From SHXR01 sp046160305 (lineage in GTDB: Bacteria > Pseudomonadota > Gammaproteobacteria > Burkholderiales > SG8-39), in assembly GCA_046160305.1 (NCBI GenBank), contig JBJXGX010000116.1:62001-126000 (forward strand): a stretch of 64,000 nt of DNA, given 5' to 3'. The position numbers and the translations under genes were made by a program. Position 1 is the first letter of the stretch, and each line of letters begins with the position of its first letter. Shown here piece after piece: positions 17,582-25,466 of the stretch. Below the pieces are notes generated by a model. It worked only from the letters and a program-made list of their open reading frames with translations, was not told where the DNA came from and did not search any database.

Positions 17582-18153
17582 ACGACGAACAAAACAGTGC
17601 CGTGCCGGCGGAACCGAAGAGTGAAAACAAGCGGCTGCTCGGAAAATTGTTGGTGGTGTCGGTCGCGATGTTCGGATTCGGCTTCGCGCTCGTTCCTCTC
17701 TACGAAAAAATCTGCCAGGTAACGGGGATCCGAAGCCTGCTTCGTCCCGATCATGTGCCGTCCGCAAACACCCAGATCGACCGATCAAGGCAGGTCGCGA
17801 TCGAGTTCGACACCAACCTCCACAAGCTCCCGTGGACATTCAGACCGCTGTCCTCGCATGTCGACGTTCATCCGGGTGAGCTCACGCGGGTGCAGTACGA
17901 GGTCACGAATAATCAGAATCGAGCCGTCACCGGCCAGGCGATTCCGAGCTACGGGCCGCAGCTGGCTGCGCAGTTCTTCAAGAAAGTGGCGTGCTTCTGT
18001 TTCGACAAGCACACGCTCGCGGCGGGCGAAGTCCGGCAGATGGAAGTCGTCTTCGTGATCGATCCCGCGCTGCCAAAAATCATCAACACGATCACGCTGT
18101 CGTTCACATTCTTCGAAATTGAAGGGGGCGGTGCCCAAGGGACCGGCTCTTGA
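17578..18153 (+). CDS. ctaG: Cytochrome c oxidase assembly protein CtaG (Cox11)
   Basis: Membrane-anchored copper chaperone that delivers Cu to the CuB site of subunit I. One transmembrane helix lies near residues 22-42, followed by a periplasmic immunoglobulin-like domain with the copper motif CFCF (residues about 140-143, in VACFCFDKHTL) and the Cox11 ending with PKIINTITLSFTFF. The 191-aa length is typical. It overlaps the preceding small gene by 4 bases and the following DUF2970 gene by 4. Confidence 0.96.
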   Translation: MNDEQNSAVPAEPKSENKRLLGKLLVVSVAMFGFGFALVPLYEKICQVTGIRSLLRPDHVPSANTQIDRSRQVAIEFDTNLHKLPWTFRPLSSHVDVHPGELTRVQYEVTNNQNRAVTGQAIPSYGPQLAAQFFKKVACFCFDKHTLAAGEVRQMEVVFVIDPALPKIINTITLSFTFFEIEGGGAQGTGS

Positions 18154-18365
18154 ATGAGAAATTGGTCAGGAAGGCGGGATTCGGGCAGATTGCCAGAGCG
18201 GTCATCTGGTCGTTCCTTGGGATTCGCAAGCGATCCGAGCATGAGTCCGACGTCGCGCGGATCACGCCTGTTCAAGCGATCATTGCAGGAATCATTGGGG
18301 CCGCGTTATTCGTGCTGACGATCCTGGTGGTCGTTCGCATCGTCATGAGCAATGTGACTACGTGA
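18150..18365 (+). CDS. DUF2970 single-pass membrane protein
   Basis: 71-aa protein with the DUF2970 hallmark AVIWSFLGIRKRS followed by a long hydrophobic helix (about residues 44-66, IIAGIIGAALFVLTILVVV). Function is unknown. It begins at a TTG that overlaps the ctaG stop (TTGA) and lies in the usual place between ctaG and coxC in betaproteobacteria, so it is probably an oxidase accessory protein. Confidence 0.8.
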   Translation: MNEKLVRKAGFGQIARAVIWSFLGIRKRSEHESDVARITPVQAIIAGIIGAALFVLTILVVVRIVMSNVTT

Positions 18366-18438
18366 GGCCGCCGGGCGCACATCGACCGGCGCACATGGGG
18401 AAAACGGGATTTACACGGGAAGGTTTGGAGATCAAGAA

Positions 18439-19287
18439 ATGCTAAGTACCAATCCGAAATATTACGTTCCGCAGCCCTCGCTTTGGCCGATGACGGGCGC
18501 AATCGCGCTCCTTCTCATGGCCTCGGGTGCCGCGTTATGGTTGAACGGCGCCGGCGGCGGGCGCTGGGTGCTGCTCGCGGGCTTTCTCTGCCTCGTCTAC
18601 ATGATGTTCGGATGGTTCGGCGAGGTCGCCGGCGAATCCGAAGGCGGGTCCTTCAACAAACAGGTCGATTTCGGTTTTCGCTGGGGGATGAGCTGGTTCA
18701 TCTTCTCCGAGGTCATGTTCTTCGCGGCCTTCTTCGGTGCGCTGTTCTATGCCCGGTCACTTTCAGTGCCGTGGCTGGGCGACCTTGATCACAAGTTGTT
18801 GTGGCCGGATTTTGCCGCGACGTGGCCCTCCCAGGGCCCCGGCTTTACCGACAAGTTCACCCCGATGGGCGCCTGGGGTATTCCTGCAATCAATACGATG
18901 ATCCTGTTGACCTCGGGCGTAACGGTGACGTGGGCGCATCACGCGTTGCGCGCCAATCATCGTGGACAGCTCATCCTTGGGCTATTTGCGACGATCGCCC
19001 TTGGGGTCGTGTTCCTCGGTCTGCAAGCGTATGAATATGCGCATGCCTACTCCGATCTCGGTCTCAAGCTGACCTCGGGCATCTATGGATCGACGTTCTA
19101 CATGCTTACCGGCTTTCATGGATTTCACGTGACCGTCGGCACGATCATGTTGATCGCGATCTTTTTCCGTTGCATCAAGGGTCACTTCACGCCGGATCAC
19201 CACTTCGGTTTCGAGGGGGTCGCGTGGTATTGGCACTTCGTCGACGTAGTGTGGCTCCTGCTCTTCATTCTCGTATATTGGCTGTAG
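18439..19287 (+). CDS. coxC: Cytochrome c oxidase subunit III
   Basis: Integral subunit that stabilises proton uptake by subunit I and binds lipid. The 282-residue protein has seven predicted helices, the N-terminal YYVPQPSLWPMTGAIAL, the conserved RWGMSWFIFSEVMFFAAFFGALFYAR region, and the C-terminal GFHGFHVTVGTIML and AWYWHFVDVVWLLLFILVYWL blocks of CoxC. The 73-bp gap before it contains no other gene. It ends the first oxidase block; the next gene is on the other strand. Confidence 0.97.
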   Translation: MLSTNPKYYVPQPSLWPMTGAIALLLMASGAALWLNGAGGGRWVLLAGFLCLVYMMFGWFGEVAGESEGGSFNKQVDFGFRWGMSWFIFSEVMFFAAFFGALFYARSLSVPWLGDLDHKLLWPDFAATWPSQGPGFTDKFTPMGAWGIPAINTMILLTSGVTVTWAHHALRANHRGQLILGLFATIALGVVFLGLQAYEYAHAYSDLGLKLTSGIYGSTFYMLTGFHGFHVTVGTIMLIAIFFRCIKGHFTPDHHFGFEGVAWYWHFVDVVWLLLFILVYWL

Positions 19288-19295
19288 TGATCAGA

Positions 19296-19322
19296 CAAAG
19301 CGCCGCCTGATGCAGCGCTTTG
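19296..19322. terminator. Bidirectional hairpin between coxC and the convergent small gene
   Basis: CAAAGCGC at 19296-19303 pairs perfectly with GCGCTTTG at 19315-19322 around an 11-base loop, 9 bases after the coxC stop and before the stop of the opposing gene. The T-tract is short on both strands, so it is a plausible but not strong terminator. Confidence 0.55.
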
Positions 19323-19349
19323 CACGGCTGGCGATCGCTTGGAACGCGC

Positions 19350-19544
19350 CTAAAGCTTTTCTGGAAAGAGGCCGAAATAGTAGCCGGCCATCAATAACAA
19401 GAAGAGCGAGATTGAAAGCCCGACCCGAATCGTGAGCGCGCGAACGGCTCGGTTGCTCTGGCCGCGGTCCGTCATCATGAAGTAGAGCGCGGACCCGAGC
19501 GATCCGACGATCAAGACCAGCATGGCGATGACAACGTAGCGCAT
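19350..19544 (-). CDS. Twin-transmembrane (DUF2909-type) small protein
   Basis: 64-aa protein with two hydrophobic helices (about residues 3-23 and 39-58) separated by the charged segment MTDRGQSNRAVRALTIRVGLS, the pattern of the DUF2909 or twin-TM family found in cytochrome oxidase loci. Function unknown. I start at the ATG at 19544; the open frame upstream looks non-coding. It runs opposite to the cox genes, between coxC and surf1, as in other betaproteobacteria. Confidence 0.75.
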   Translation of the reverse strand: MRYVVIAMLVLIVGSLGSALYFMMTDRGQSNRAVRALTIRVGLSISLFLLLMAGYYFGLFPEKL

Positions 19545-19660
19545 GCGCCGGAGTGTAGCCGAGCCGACACGTTCCGACCGGACCGAAATCAGTGGCGCGT
19601 GCCCATCGCGTAGCCATTGCCGACCCCTCGTTTGCACGCTTTGGGGGCACAATACCCGGC

Positions 19661-20380
19661 ATGCAATCACGGCAATTCAAACCCCGGCTGATCGCGACGA
19701 TCGGCACCGCCGCGTTTTGCGCAGCGACAATCGGCGCCGGATTCTGGCAACTGGATCGGGCGAATCAGAAGTTCGAGCGTCAACGCGCATTCGATTCCGC
19801 CCGAACCGCGGAAAGGATTGACCTGAATCGCGATTCGATCGGCCCTGAACCGCAGGCATGGCAACCCGTTCTGGCGCGTGGCGAATTTCTCCCCGCCAAC
19901 ACGGTCTATCTCGATAACAGGATTCATCAAGGCAAGGCCGGGTTCCACGTCATTACCCCCTTTCAACTTGTTGATTCCCGGCGAGTCGTGTTGATCAATC
20001 GCGGATGGATGCCGCTTGGGCCCGTTCGAGACGCGCCGTCGGTCGTGCCGACTGAATCAGGGATCAGCATCATCGAGGGCCTTCTTTCGCATCCGCCCGA
20101 GCGCCCGTTTGAGCTTGGGACCTTCGATCCCAATGCGCGCGTATGGCCCAACTTGACGATTGATCGATTCACCAAGAGCCGAGGAATACCGATCGAGCCC
20201 TTCGTTGTGCTGCAAACCGGCAATGCCCGGGACGGCCTCATCCGAACATGGGAGCCTCCAACGACCGGTGGGGAGAAAAACCAAAGCTATGCGCTGCAGT
20301 GGTTTTCATTCGCCGCGCTCGCGCTGGGTTTTTATGTCGCGCTGAATCTTCGCAAGAGAAGCAATATCAATGGACACTAG
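19661..20380 (+). CDS. SURF1-family oxidase assembly protein
   Basis: Inner-membrane protein that helps insert heme a into subunit I. It has two membrane helices, near residues 8-26 and at the C-terminus (FSFAALALGFYVALNLR), with a periplasmic domain between. SURF1 markers are the N-terminal GFWQLDRANQK, the QGKAGFHVITPF segment and VLINRGWMP, and the ending ALQWFSFAALALGFYVAL. I start at the ATG at 19661 (239 aa). The stop overlaps the next start. Confidence 0.93.
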   Translation: MQSRQFKPRLIATIGTAAFCAATIGAGFWQLDRANQKFERQRAFDSARTAERIDLNRDSIGPEPQAWQPVLARGEFLPANTVYLDNRIHQGKAGFHVITPFQLVDSRRVVLINRGWMPLGPVRDAPSVVPTESGISIIEGLLSHPPERPFELGTFDPNARVWPNLTIDRFTKSRGIPIEPFVVLQTGNARDGLIRTWEPPTTGGEKNQSYALQWFSFAALALGFYVALNLRKRSNINGH

Positions 20381-20975
20381 CTCGATCGAGCCACAGCGCC
20401 CCGCGCCGACTACGCGCGCGCGGCGCGGCAGACTTCAGGCTCTGCTGATTCTCCTCGTTTGCGCCGCGCCGATTGTCGGTGGAACGATCGCTTTCAAGTT
20501 CTGGGAATCCGGCCCGACGACGAACTACGGGGAACTGGTCACGCCGAGAAAAGTGGAAATCATCGGGCAGGGGGCCGACCAACGACCGGCCGCACTTTCC
20601 GATCACGATGGGAAATGGCGTTACGTAATATTCGATGCTGGTGAATGCGACGAACAGTGCCAGCGGAAACTCCTCTATACGCGGCAGATTCGCCTAGCCC
20701 AAGGACGCGAGCAGGGCCGTATCGAGAGAATCTGGCTGATCGACGATCGATCGATCCCCAATGCGGCGCATGCGGCGCTCTATGCCGATGCGCACATCGT
20801 CACGCTTCCCTCGCCTTCGGTGGCGTCCGCGTTCGAGCCACAGGGTTCGGCCCGGCAGTACATCTATCTCGTCGATCCTCATGGCAACTTGATGATGCGC
20901 TATTCGGCAGATCCGGACCCCGCGAGGATGATCAAGGATCTGCAGCGTCTGCTCAAATATAGTCGGATCGGGTAG
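20370..20975 (+). CDS. Membrane-anchored protein of the oxidase locus, thioredoxin/SCO-like
   Basis: 201-aa protein with one N-terminal helix (about residues 23-43) and a periplasmic domain resembling the SCO/thioredoxin fold (KWRYVIFDAGECDEQCQRKLLYTRQIRLAQGR). It has a CDEQC pair where SCO proteins have CxxxC, and a YLVDPHGNLMMRY strand near the C-terminus. Such genes stand between surf1 and ctaA in betaproteobacteria and are often listed only as transmembrane proteins. A copper or thiol role in oxidase assembly is likely but unproven. It overlaps surf1 by 11 bases. Confidence 0.72.
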   Translation: MDTSSIEPQRPAPTTRARRGRLQALLILLVCAAPIVGGTIAFKFWESGPTTNYGELVTPRKVEIIGQGADQRPAALSDHDGKWRYVIFDAGECDEQCQRKLLYTRQIRLAQGREQGRIERIWLIDDRSIPNAAHAALYADAHIVTLPSPSVASAFEPQGSARQYIYLVDPHGNLMMRYSADPDPARMIKDLQRLLKYSRIG

Positions 20976-21161
20976 CGAGCGGATCACGCTGCGCTCTGGT
21001 CTCCCCGCCGAACCGCCACGTGCTAGACTTTGCAGACGTAGCGGCTTACCCCCAACGCTCGTTGCGGTGTGTACCGCCTCGCCGACTGTGCGGTCCGCGA
21101 TATGAAGCGGCCCCTGGACGATGTAGTTCGAAGCACCCCTAACCTCCGCTAGAGCCTGACT
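20976..21161 (+). other. Gap where heme A synthase (ctaA) would be expected
   Basis: 186 bases between the SCO-like gene and cyoE. No open frame in either direction resembles ctaA/COX15. A possible promoter for cyoE is the TGCTAGACT stretch near 21021-21029, an extended -10-like string without a good -35. GCGGT-GTGT-ACCGC near 21065 can form a small hairpin. Nothing else is recognisable. Confidence 0.5.
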
Positions 21162-22061
21162 GTGCAACACGCGACCGCCCTACAATTCACGGCCAATCGA
21201 CTTCGACAACTCTACGAGCTGACCAAGCCCCGGGTCGTATCGTTGATCGTGTTTTGCGCGGTGATCGGCATGTTCCTCGCCGCACCGCGTGACGCCTTGC
21301 CAGGCGTCGAGCTCGTGCTTGCGGCGACCATCGGCATCGCTCTCGTCGCGGGTGCCGCGGCGGTCATGAATTGCCTTGTCGAGGTACACATCGATGCGCG
21401 CATGTCGCGCACCAAACATCGTCCGCTGCCGAACGGGGATCTGACCTCGACGCAGGCCATCATCTTTGCCGGCCTCGTCGGTGGTGCCGGACTATGGCTG
21501 CTCCATGCCCTTGTGAACCCACTCACGATGTGGCTCACCCTTGGCACGTTCGTTGGCTACGCCGTGATCTACACGATCATTCTGAAGCCGGCAACGCCCC
21601 AGAATATCGTCATCGGCGGTGCCTCGGGCGCCATGCCGCCGGTGCTGGGCTGGGCGGCAGTAACAGGAGACGTTGCGCCTGAGGCGCTGCTACTGTTTCT
21701 TATCATCTTTGCCTGGACCCCACCGCATTTCTGGGCGCTTGCCCTCTATCGCGCCGAGGAATACGCGCGCGCAGGGCTGCCGATGCTCCCTGTGACCCAC
21801 GGAAGGCGCTATACCCAGTTGCACGTCTTGCTCTATACATTCATTCTTTTCGCGATCAGCCTGATGCCGTTTGTCTACGGCATGAGCCAGTCGATCTATC
21901 TGGTCGCGGCGGTTGTACTCGGTGGGTGTTTCCTGGCCTACGCCATTGGCCTTTACCGTCACTACAGCGATGCGCTCGCGCGACGAACGTTTCGTTTCTC
22001 GATCGTCTACCTCTCGCTGCTCTTCGCCGCGCTACTCGTCGATCACTACATTCCCCTCTAG
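21162..22061 (+). CDS. cyoE: Protoheme IX farnesyltransferase (heme O synthase)
   Basis: Attaches a farnesyl group to protoheme to give heme O, precursor of heme A. It has about eight membrane helices and the UbiA-family aspartate-rich motifs: NCLVEVHIDARMSRTKHRPLPNG in the first half (NxxxDxxMxRTxxRPLP, the CtaB signature) and a second loop with YRAEEYARAGLPMLPVTHG. Start is a GTG at 21162; length 299 aa. It precedes sco. The order fits the ctaB position of other cox operons, except that ctaA is missing before it. Confidence 0.96.
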   Translation: MQHATALQFTANRLRQLYELTKPRVVSLIVFCAVIGMFLAAPRDALPGVELVLAATIGIALVAGAAAVMNCLVEVHIDARMSRTKHRPLPNGDLTSTQAIIFAGLVGGAGLWLLHALVNPLTMWLTLGTFVGYAVIYTIILKPATPQNIVIGGASGAMPPVLGWAAVTGDVAPEALLLFLIIFAWTPPHFWALALYRAEEYARAGLPMLPVTHGRRYTQLHVLLYTFILFAISLMPFVYGMSQSIYLVAAVVLGGCFLAYAIGLYRHYSDALARRTFRFSIVYLSLLFAALLVDHYIPL

Positions 22062-22106
22062 CGTGAGCCGGCAGTCCCTGAACCACTTCGCCCTGATCGG
22101 TGACCC

Positions 22107-22712
22107 TTGAGCCCGATGCGAATGACGATCCGAGCAGCGTTCTGTGGCCTCGTCCTGCTGATCGCGACGCTCGCAGGATGCGGTGCGGAGAAGGTCGGGT
22201 TCAAGACCACTGACGTAACGGGCGCAACATATGCGCGCGAGTTCGAGCTGACCGACCATACCGGTGCGCGCCGTACTCTCGCTGATTTCCGCGGGAAGGT
22301 GACGGCTGTTTTCTTCGGATTTACGCGTTGCCCGGATGTGTGCCCATCGACGTTGGCGCAGATGAAATTGGTCCTCGCGTCACTCGAGGCTGACGCAAAG
22401 CGGGTCCAGGTCCTGTTCATTACGGTTGACCCGGAGCGTGATACCAGCGAGGCGCTTGCTCAATACGTAACGGCATTCGACCCGAGCTTCATCGGGCTCA
22501 CCGGAAGCGTGGACGATATCAAGCGCGTCGCCAAGGAGTTCAAGGTCTTCTTTCAGAAGGCTCCGGGAACGTCAGCCGACAATTACAGCGTCGACCATAC
22601 CGCCGCCTATTACGTGTTCGATCCTAGTGGGCGCGTCCGCTTGTTCATGCGCCACAACACCCCGCCCGCCGACTTCGCGGCCGACATCAAGCTTCTACTC
22701 GCCGGTAAGTAA
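22107..22712 (+). CDS. SCO-family copper metallochaperone lipoprotein
   Basis: Delivers copper to, or reduces, the CuA site of subunit II. A lipoprotein signal ends in LAGC (C25). The thioredoxin-fold domain has the copper ligands C75 and C79 in RCPDVCPS and H164 in SVDHTAAYYV. Length is 201 aa from the TTG at 22107, or 198 from the ATG at 22116. Last gene of the oxidase block, converging on rpoH with a strong hairpin between. Confidence 0.94.
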   Translation: MSPMRMTIRAAFCGLVLLIATLAGCGAEKVGFKTTDVTGATYAREFELTDHTGARRTLADFRGKVTAVFFGFTRCPDVCPSTLAQMKLVLASLEADAKRVQVLFITVDPERDTSEALAQYVTAFDPSFIGLTGSVDDIKRVAKEFKVFFQKAPGTSADNYSVDHTAAYYVFDPSGRVRLFMRHNTPPADFAADIKLLLAGK

Positions 22713-22745
22713 GGGCCGCGGCCGCGGCGAAGGCACTGAAAAGAT

Positions 22746-22771
22746 AAAGGCCCGCGAAGGGCCTTTATCCT
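22746..22771. terminator. Bidirectional terminator between sco and rpoH
   Basis: AAAGGCCC and GGGCCTTT form an 8-bp stem with a short loop (GCGAA). On the minus strand TTTATCTTTTC follows, a usable T-tract for rpoH; on the plus strand TTTATCCTATT follows for sco. It lies between two convergent stop codons. Confidence 0.8.
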
Positions 22772-22789
22772 ATTGACGGCACGCCGTGA

Positions 22790-23638
22790 TCAGGCGCCCG
22801 CGAACGCCGATTTCATCTTGCTGAGCGCTTTGGATTCGATCTGCCGGATTCTCTCCGCGGAAACGCTGAACTCTGCCGCGAGATCGTGCAAGGTTGCCGG
22901 ATCTTTTTCCTTCAACCAGCGTGCCTCGATGATCCGACGGCTCCGCGGATCAAGGCTGGCCAATGCGTCATTCAACCCTCGTGCGCGCCCATGCTCGGAT
23001 TCGATCGCCTCGAGAACGTCGGACGGTTCGCCACCCGGATCAGAGAGATACTGGATCGGCGCAAACGCCTCGTCGTCATCCGATGCGGGTTCAAATGCGA
23101 TATCCCCGCCGGACATTCGCGTTTCCATCTCGACCACTTCGTGCGGCTTTACATTGAGGACCGACGCAACGCGCTTTACTTCGTCCGGACTCAAGGTTCC
23201 GAGCGAACGCTTCATGCTGCGCAGGTTGAAGAACAACTTGCGTTGCGCCTTGGTCGTGGCGACGCGAACCAGCCGCCAGTTACGAAGAATGTATTCGTGC
23301 ATTTCGGCCTTGATCCAATGGATCGCGAAGGACACCAGGCGCACGCCCCGTTCCGGGTCGAAGCGCTTGACCGCCTTCATGAGACCGATGTTGCCCTCCT
23401 GGATCAGGTCGGCCTGCGGTAGGCCGTAGCCCAGATATCCGCGGGCGATGGCCACCACCGCGCGCAAATGAGAGAGCACGAGCTGGCGCGCCGCCTCAAC
23501 GTCGCCCTCGTCGCGAAACTTCCGCGCGAGGTTGGCCTCGTTCTCCGCGGTCAACAACGGAAAACGATTCACCGCCTGCACATACGAATCCAAGCTGCCA
23601 AGTGAGCTTGGGACCGGAAACGCCATCGAGCTGTTCAT
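22790..23638 (-). CDS. rpoH: RNA polymerase heat-shock sigma factor (sigma-32)
   Basis: Directs RNA polymerase to heat-shock promoters. Region 2 is clear: DLIQEGNIGLMKAVKRFDP, then FAIHWIKAEMHEYILRNWRLVRVATTKAQRKLFFNLR, the RpoH box; region 4 holds the C-terminal helix-turn-helix (TLHDLAAEFSVSAERIRQIESKAL). I start at the ATG at 23638 (282 aa) because GAAAGGG lies 8 bases upstream and the length fits the family; another ATG at 23674 is in frame with a poorer site. A perfect CIRCE element lies upstream. It follows ftsX, as in E. coli. Confidence 0.95.
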   Translation of the reverse strand: MNSSMAFPVPSSLGSLDSYVQAVNRFPLLTAENEANLARKFRDEGDVEAARQLVLSHLRAVVAIARGYLGYGLPQADLIQEGNIGLMKAVKRFDPERGVRLVSFAIHWIKAEMHEYILRNWRLVRVATTKAQRKLFFNLRSMKRSLGTLSPDEVKRVASVLNVKPHEVVEMETRMSGGDIAFEPASDDDEAFAPIQYLSDPGGEPSDVLEAIESEHGRARGLNDALASLDPRSRRIIEARWLKEKDPATLHDLAAEFSVSAERIRQIESKALSKMKSAFAGA

Positions 23639-23724
23639 TGCGGGAACCCTTTCATCGCGAGTCGGTGCGCTCATTTTCCAAATTCAGTGCATCCGAGCGT
23701 TGTTCGACGGCTCTATACTTAATA

Positions 23725-23751
23725 TTAGCACTCATAACATTCGAGTGCTAA
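23725..23751 (-). promoter_or_regulatory. CIRCE operator (HrcA-binding site) upstream of rpoH
   Basis: TTAGCACTC-N9-GAGTGCTAA: both 9-base arms match the CIRCE consensus perfectly with the canonical 9-base spacer. It lies 87 bases before the rpoH start at 23638. On the minus strand TTGTCA (23755-23760) immediately precedes it and TATGAG follows 18 bp further on within the element, so HrcA bound here should block a sigma-70-type promoter. hrcA itself is not in the window. Confidence 0.92.
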
Positions 23752-23765
23752 AGGTGACAATGGTT

Positions 23766-23794
23766 CCAGCGTGATTTTGATATCACAGCGCTGG
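23766..23794 (-). other. Imperfect hairpin between ftsX and rpoH
   Basis: CCAGC-GTGAT at 23766-23775 pairs with ATCAC (23782-23786) and GCTGG (23790-23794), a 10-bp stem with a three-base bulge. It lies just after the ftsX stop and just upstream of the rpoH promoter region. There is no T-tract; it may be a weak terminator for ftsEX or an operator. Confidence 0.4.
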
Positions 23795-23801
23795 ATGCAA
23801 C

Positions 23802-24713
23802 TCAAACCGGCCGGAGCGTTGAACGCAAGTGACTACTTACAGACATGTATGCGCCGAACAGGCCAAGCGCCGCGGCAATCGCGATGGCCAAGCCCCTGTC
23901 GGCGTTCAACAGACCGCCCACTTGAAAGGTCGATCCGAAATCGGTGGCTAACCGGCTGATCTGCTCGCCAAGAAGGTCGACCACAAGGCTCGTCAGCCCA
24001 AGACCAGCCGCGCCCCCGATCGCGCCGAGCATGATCCCGTAGTAGCAAAACGGCCGCCGAATATACCCGTCGGTCGCGCCAACCAGCCGGCTTACCGCGA
24101 TCTCCTCGACCGCCCCGAGGATCTGCAGCCGTACTGTATTGAAGGTCACGGCCACCAATGCGACGCCAAGCAGCATACCGAATGCCGCGAGGAACATCCG
24201 TCCGATTCCAAGAATGGTCTCCGCCCGGCGGTGGAGCGCACCGTCCCACTGGACGAACGCAACCTTCTCGGTGCTCTTCAGCAGGGAAACGATCCGGTCG
24301 CCATCGGCGGCGCGACCCGCGTCGAGTTCCACGATGAAAGCGTCGGGGAGTGGATTGGTCCGCAGAGTCCCGATCGCCTCGCCGAGCCCTTCGACACCTT
24401 TCAGACGCTCAAGCGCCGCTTCCTTTGAGACATACCGAACGCCGATCACGCCCGCCGCGCCTTTGGCCAACCCTTCAACGCGCGCGAGATCGGGGCGACC
24501 GGCATCGAGCGTCATGAAAATATTCAGGGCGGGGCGGCCGGCGACCTCTCCTGCTATCCGCTCGAGACTCCGCACCGCGACAAGGCCGACCAGCAGCAAC
24601 GAGACCGCAGCCCCGATGACAAGAACGTTGGCCAGGGTCGACAGGGGATTTCGCAGCAACCGGCGTATCGCCGATTCGATGCCCCGCCCATGGCCTGCGA
24701 GCCATCGCCTCAT
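23802..24713 (-). CDS. ftsX: Cell-division ABC permease FtsX
   Basis: Membrane partner of FtsE at the division site; its large periplasmic loop activates EnvC. The 303-residue protein has four membrane helices: one near 25-48 (STLANVLVIGAAVSLLLVGLVAV) and three in the C-terminal half, with the periplasmic domain at about 55-165 between them. The conserved VEEIAVSRLVGATDGYIRRPF loop before the third helix is that of FtsX. It overlaps ftsE by four bases (ATGA). Confidence 0.94.
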   Translation of the reverse strand: MRRWLAGHGRGIESAIRRLLRNPLSTLANVLVIGAAVSLLLVGLVAVRSLERIAGEVAGRPALNIFMTLDAGRPDLARVEGLAKGAAGVIGVRYVSKEAALERLKGVEGLGEAIGTLRTNPLPDAFIVELDAGRAADGDRIVSLLKSTEKVAFVQWDGALHRRAETILGIGRMFLAAFGMLLGVALVAVTFNTVRLQILGAVEEIAVSRLVGATDGYIRRPFCYYGIMLGAIGGAAGLGLTSLVVDLLGEQISRLATDFGSTFQVGGLLNADRGLAIAIAAALGLFGAYMSVSSHLRSTLRPV

Positions 24714-25399
24714 GGCAGGACGGTCCCTTCGCTCACCCGCACCACGCGCGACGCGAAACGCTCGACGAGCGCGCGGTCATGGCTTGCAACAAGAACGGTA
24801 ACGCCGACCTGGTTGAACGCACGAAAAATCTCGAAGATCTGCACGCCGTATTCCTGATCGACATTCGCCGTCGGTTCGTCCGCGACGAGGAGCCGAGGGC
24901 GGCAGACCAGGGCGCGGGCGATGCATACGCGCTGCTGTTCCCCGGCCGATAGGGCGGCCGGATTGGCCCGCTCGCGCCCAAGCAACCCGACTTTGTCGAG
25001 TGCTGCGCGGGCGCGCCCGGCGCCATCCTTGTAGGAGTAGCCACCGACCGCGAGCGGCAGCATCACGTTGGCGAATACGCTTCGATCGAATAGCAGCCGC
25101 TGATCCTGGAGAACGAGGCCGAGATTTCGCCGCAAATACGGAACAGCCGCGTGACGCAACCGGCTGATATCCTGGCCATGAACTTCCACCGTGCCACTGG
25201 TGGGTCGCTCGATCGCAGCGATGAGTCGCAATAGCGTAGTCTTTCCGGCACCCGATGGGCCGGTCAGGAACACCATCTCACCGGCTTCCACCGAGAAGCT
25301 GACGCCCTTTAGGCACTCGATGCCGCCCGCGTATTGCTTGCGAACATCGGCAAAGCGCACGACCGGTATCGAACCGGATGACGATCCAGGCGCAGCCAT
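24710..25399 (-). CDS. ftsE: Cell-division ATP-binding protein FtsE
   Basis: ATPase of the FtsEX complex that drives septal cell-wall hydrolysis. It is a compact ABC domain of 229 aa: Walker A GPSGAGKTT at 47-55, Q-loop at LQDQRLLFDRSVFANVMLPL, signature LSAGEQQRV at 150-158, Walker B RLLVADEPT at 169-177, H-loop in VASHDR. The signature has Ala where most ABC proteins have Gly (LSGGEQ). I start at the ATG at 25399; the open frame beyond overlaps intergenic sequence and ftsY. The order ftsY-ftsE-ftsX-rpoH matches E. coli. Confidence 0.94.
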   Translation of the reverse strand: MAAPGSSSGSIPVVRFADVRKQYAGGIECLKGVSFSVEAGEMVFLTGPSGAGKTTLLRLIAAIERPTSGTVEVHGQDISRLRHAAVPYLRRNLGLVLQDQRLLFDRSVFANVMLPLAVGGYSYKDGAGRARAALDKVGLLGRERANPAALSAGEQQRVCIARALVCRPRLLVADEPTANVDQEYGVQIFEIFRAFNQVGVTVLVASHDRALVERFASRVVRVSEGTVLP

Positions 25400-25466
25400 C
25401 AGCAACCGACCACTGCAAGAGCAACTCGCGAATCCGGATGCTCTGTGAATCGGCGGATCGCGCGCA

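Noticed and set aside
20694..21170. Minus-strand frame across the expected ctaA site, checked as a remnant
   Set aside because: No heme A synthase-like or membrane segments; it is a shadow of the SCO-like gene running into the gap.
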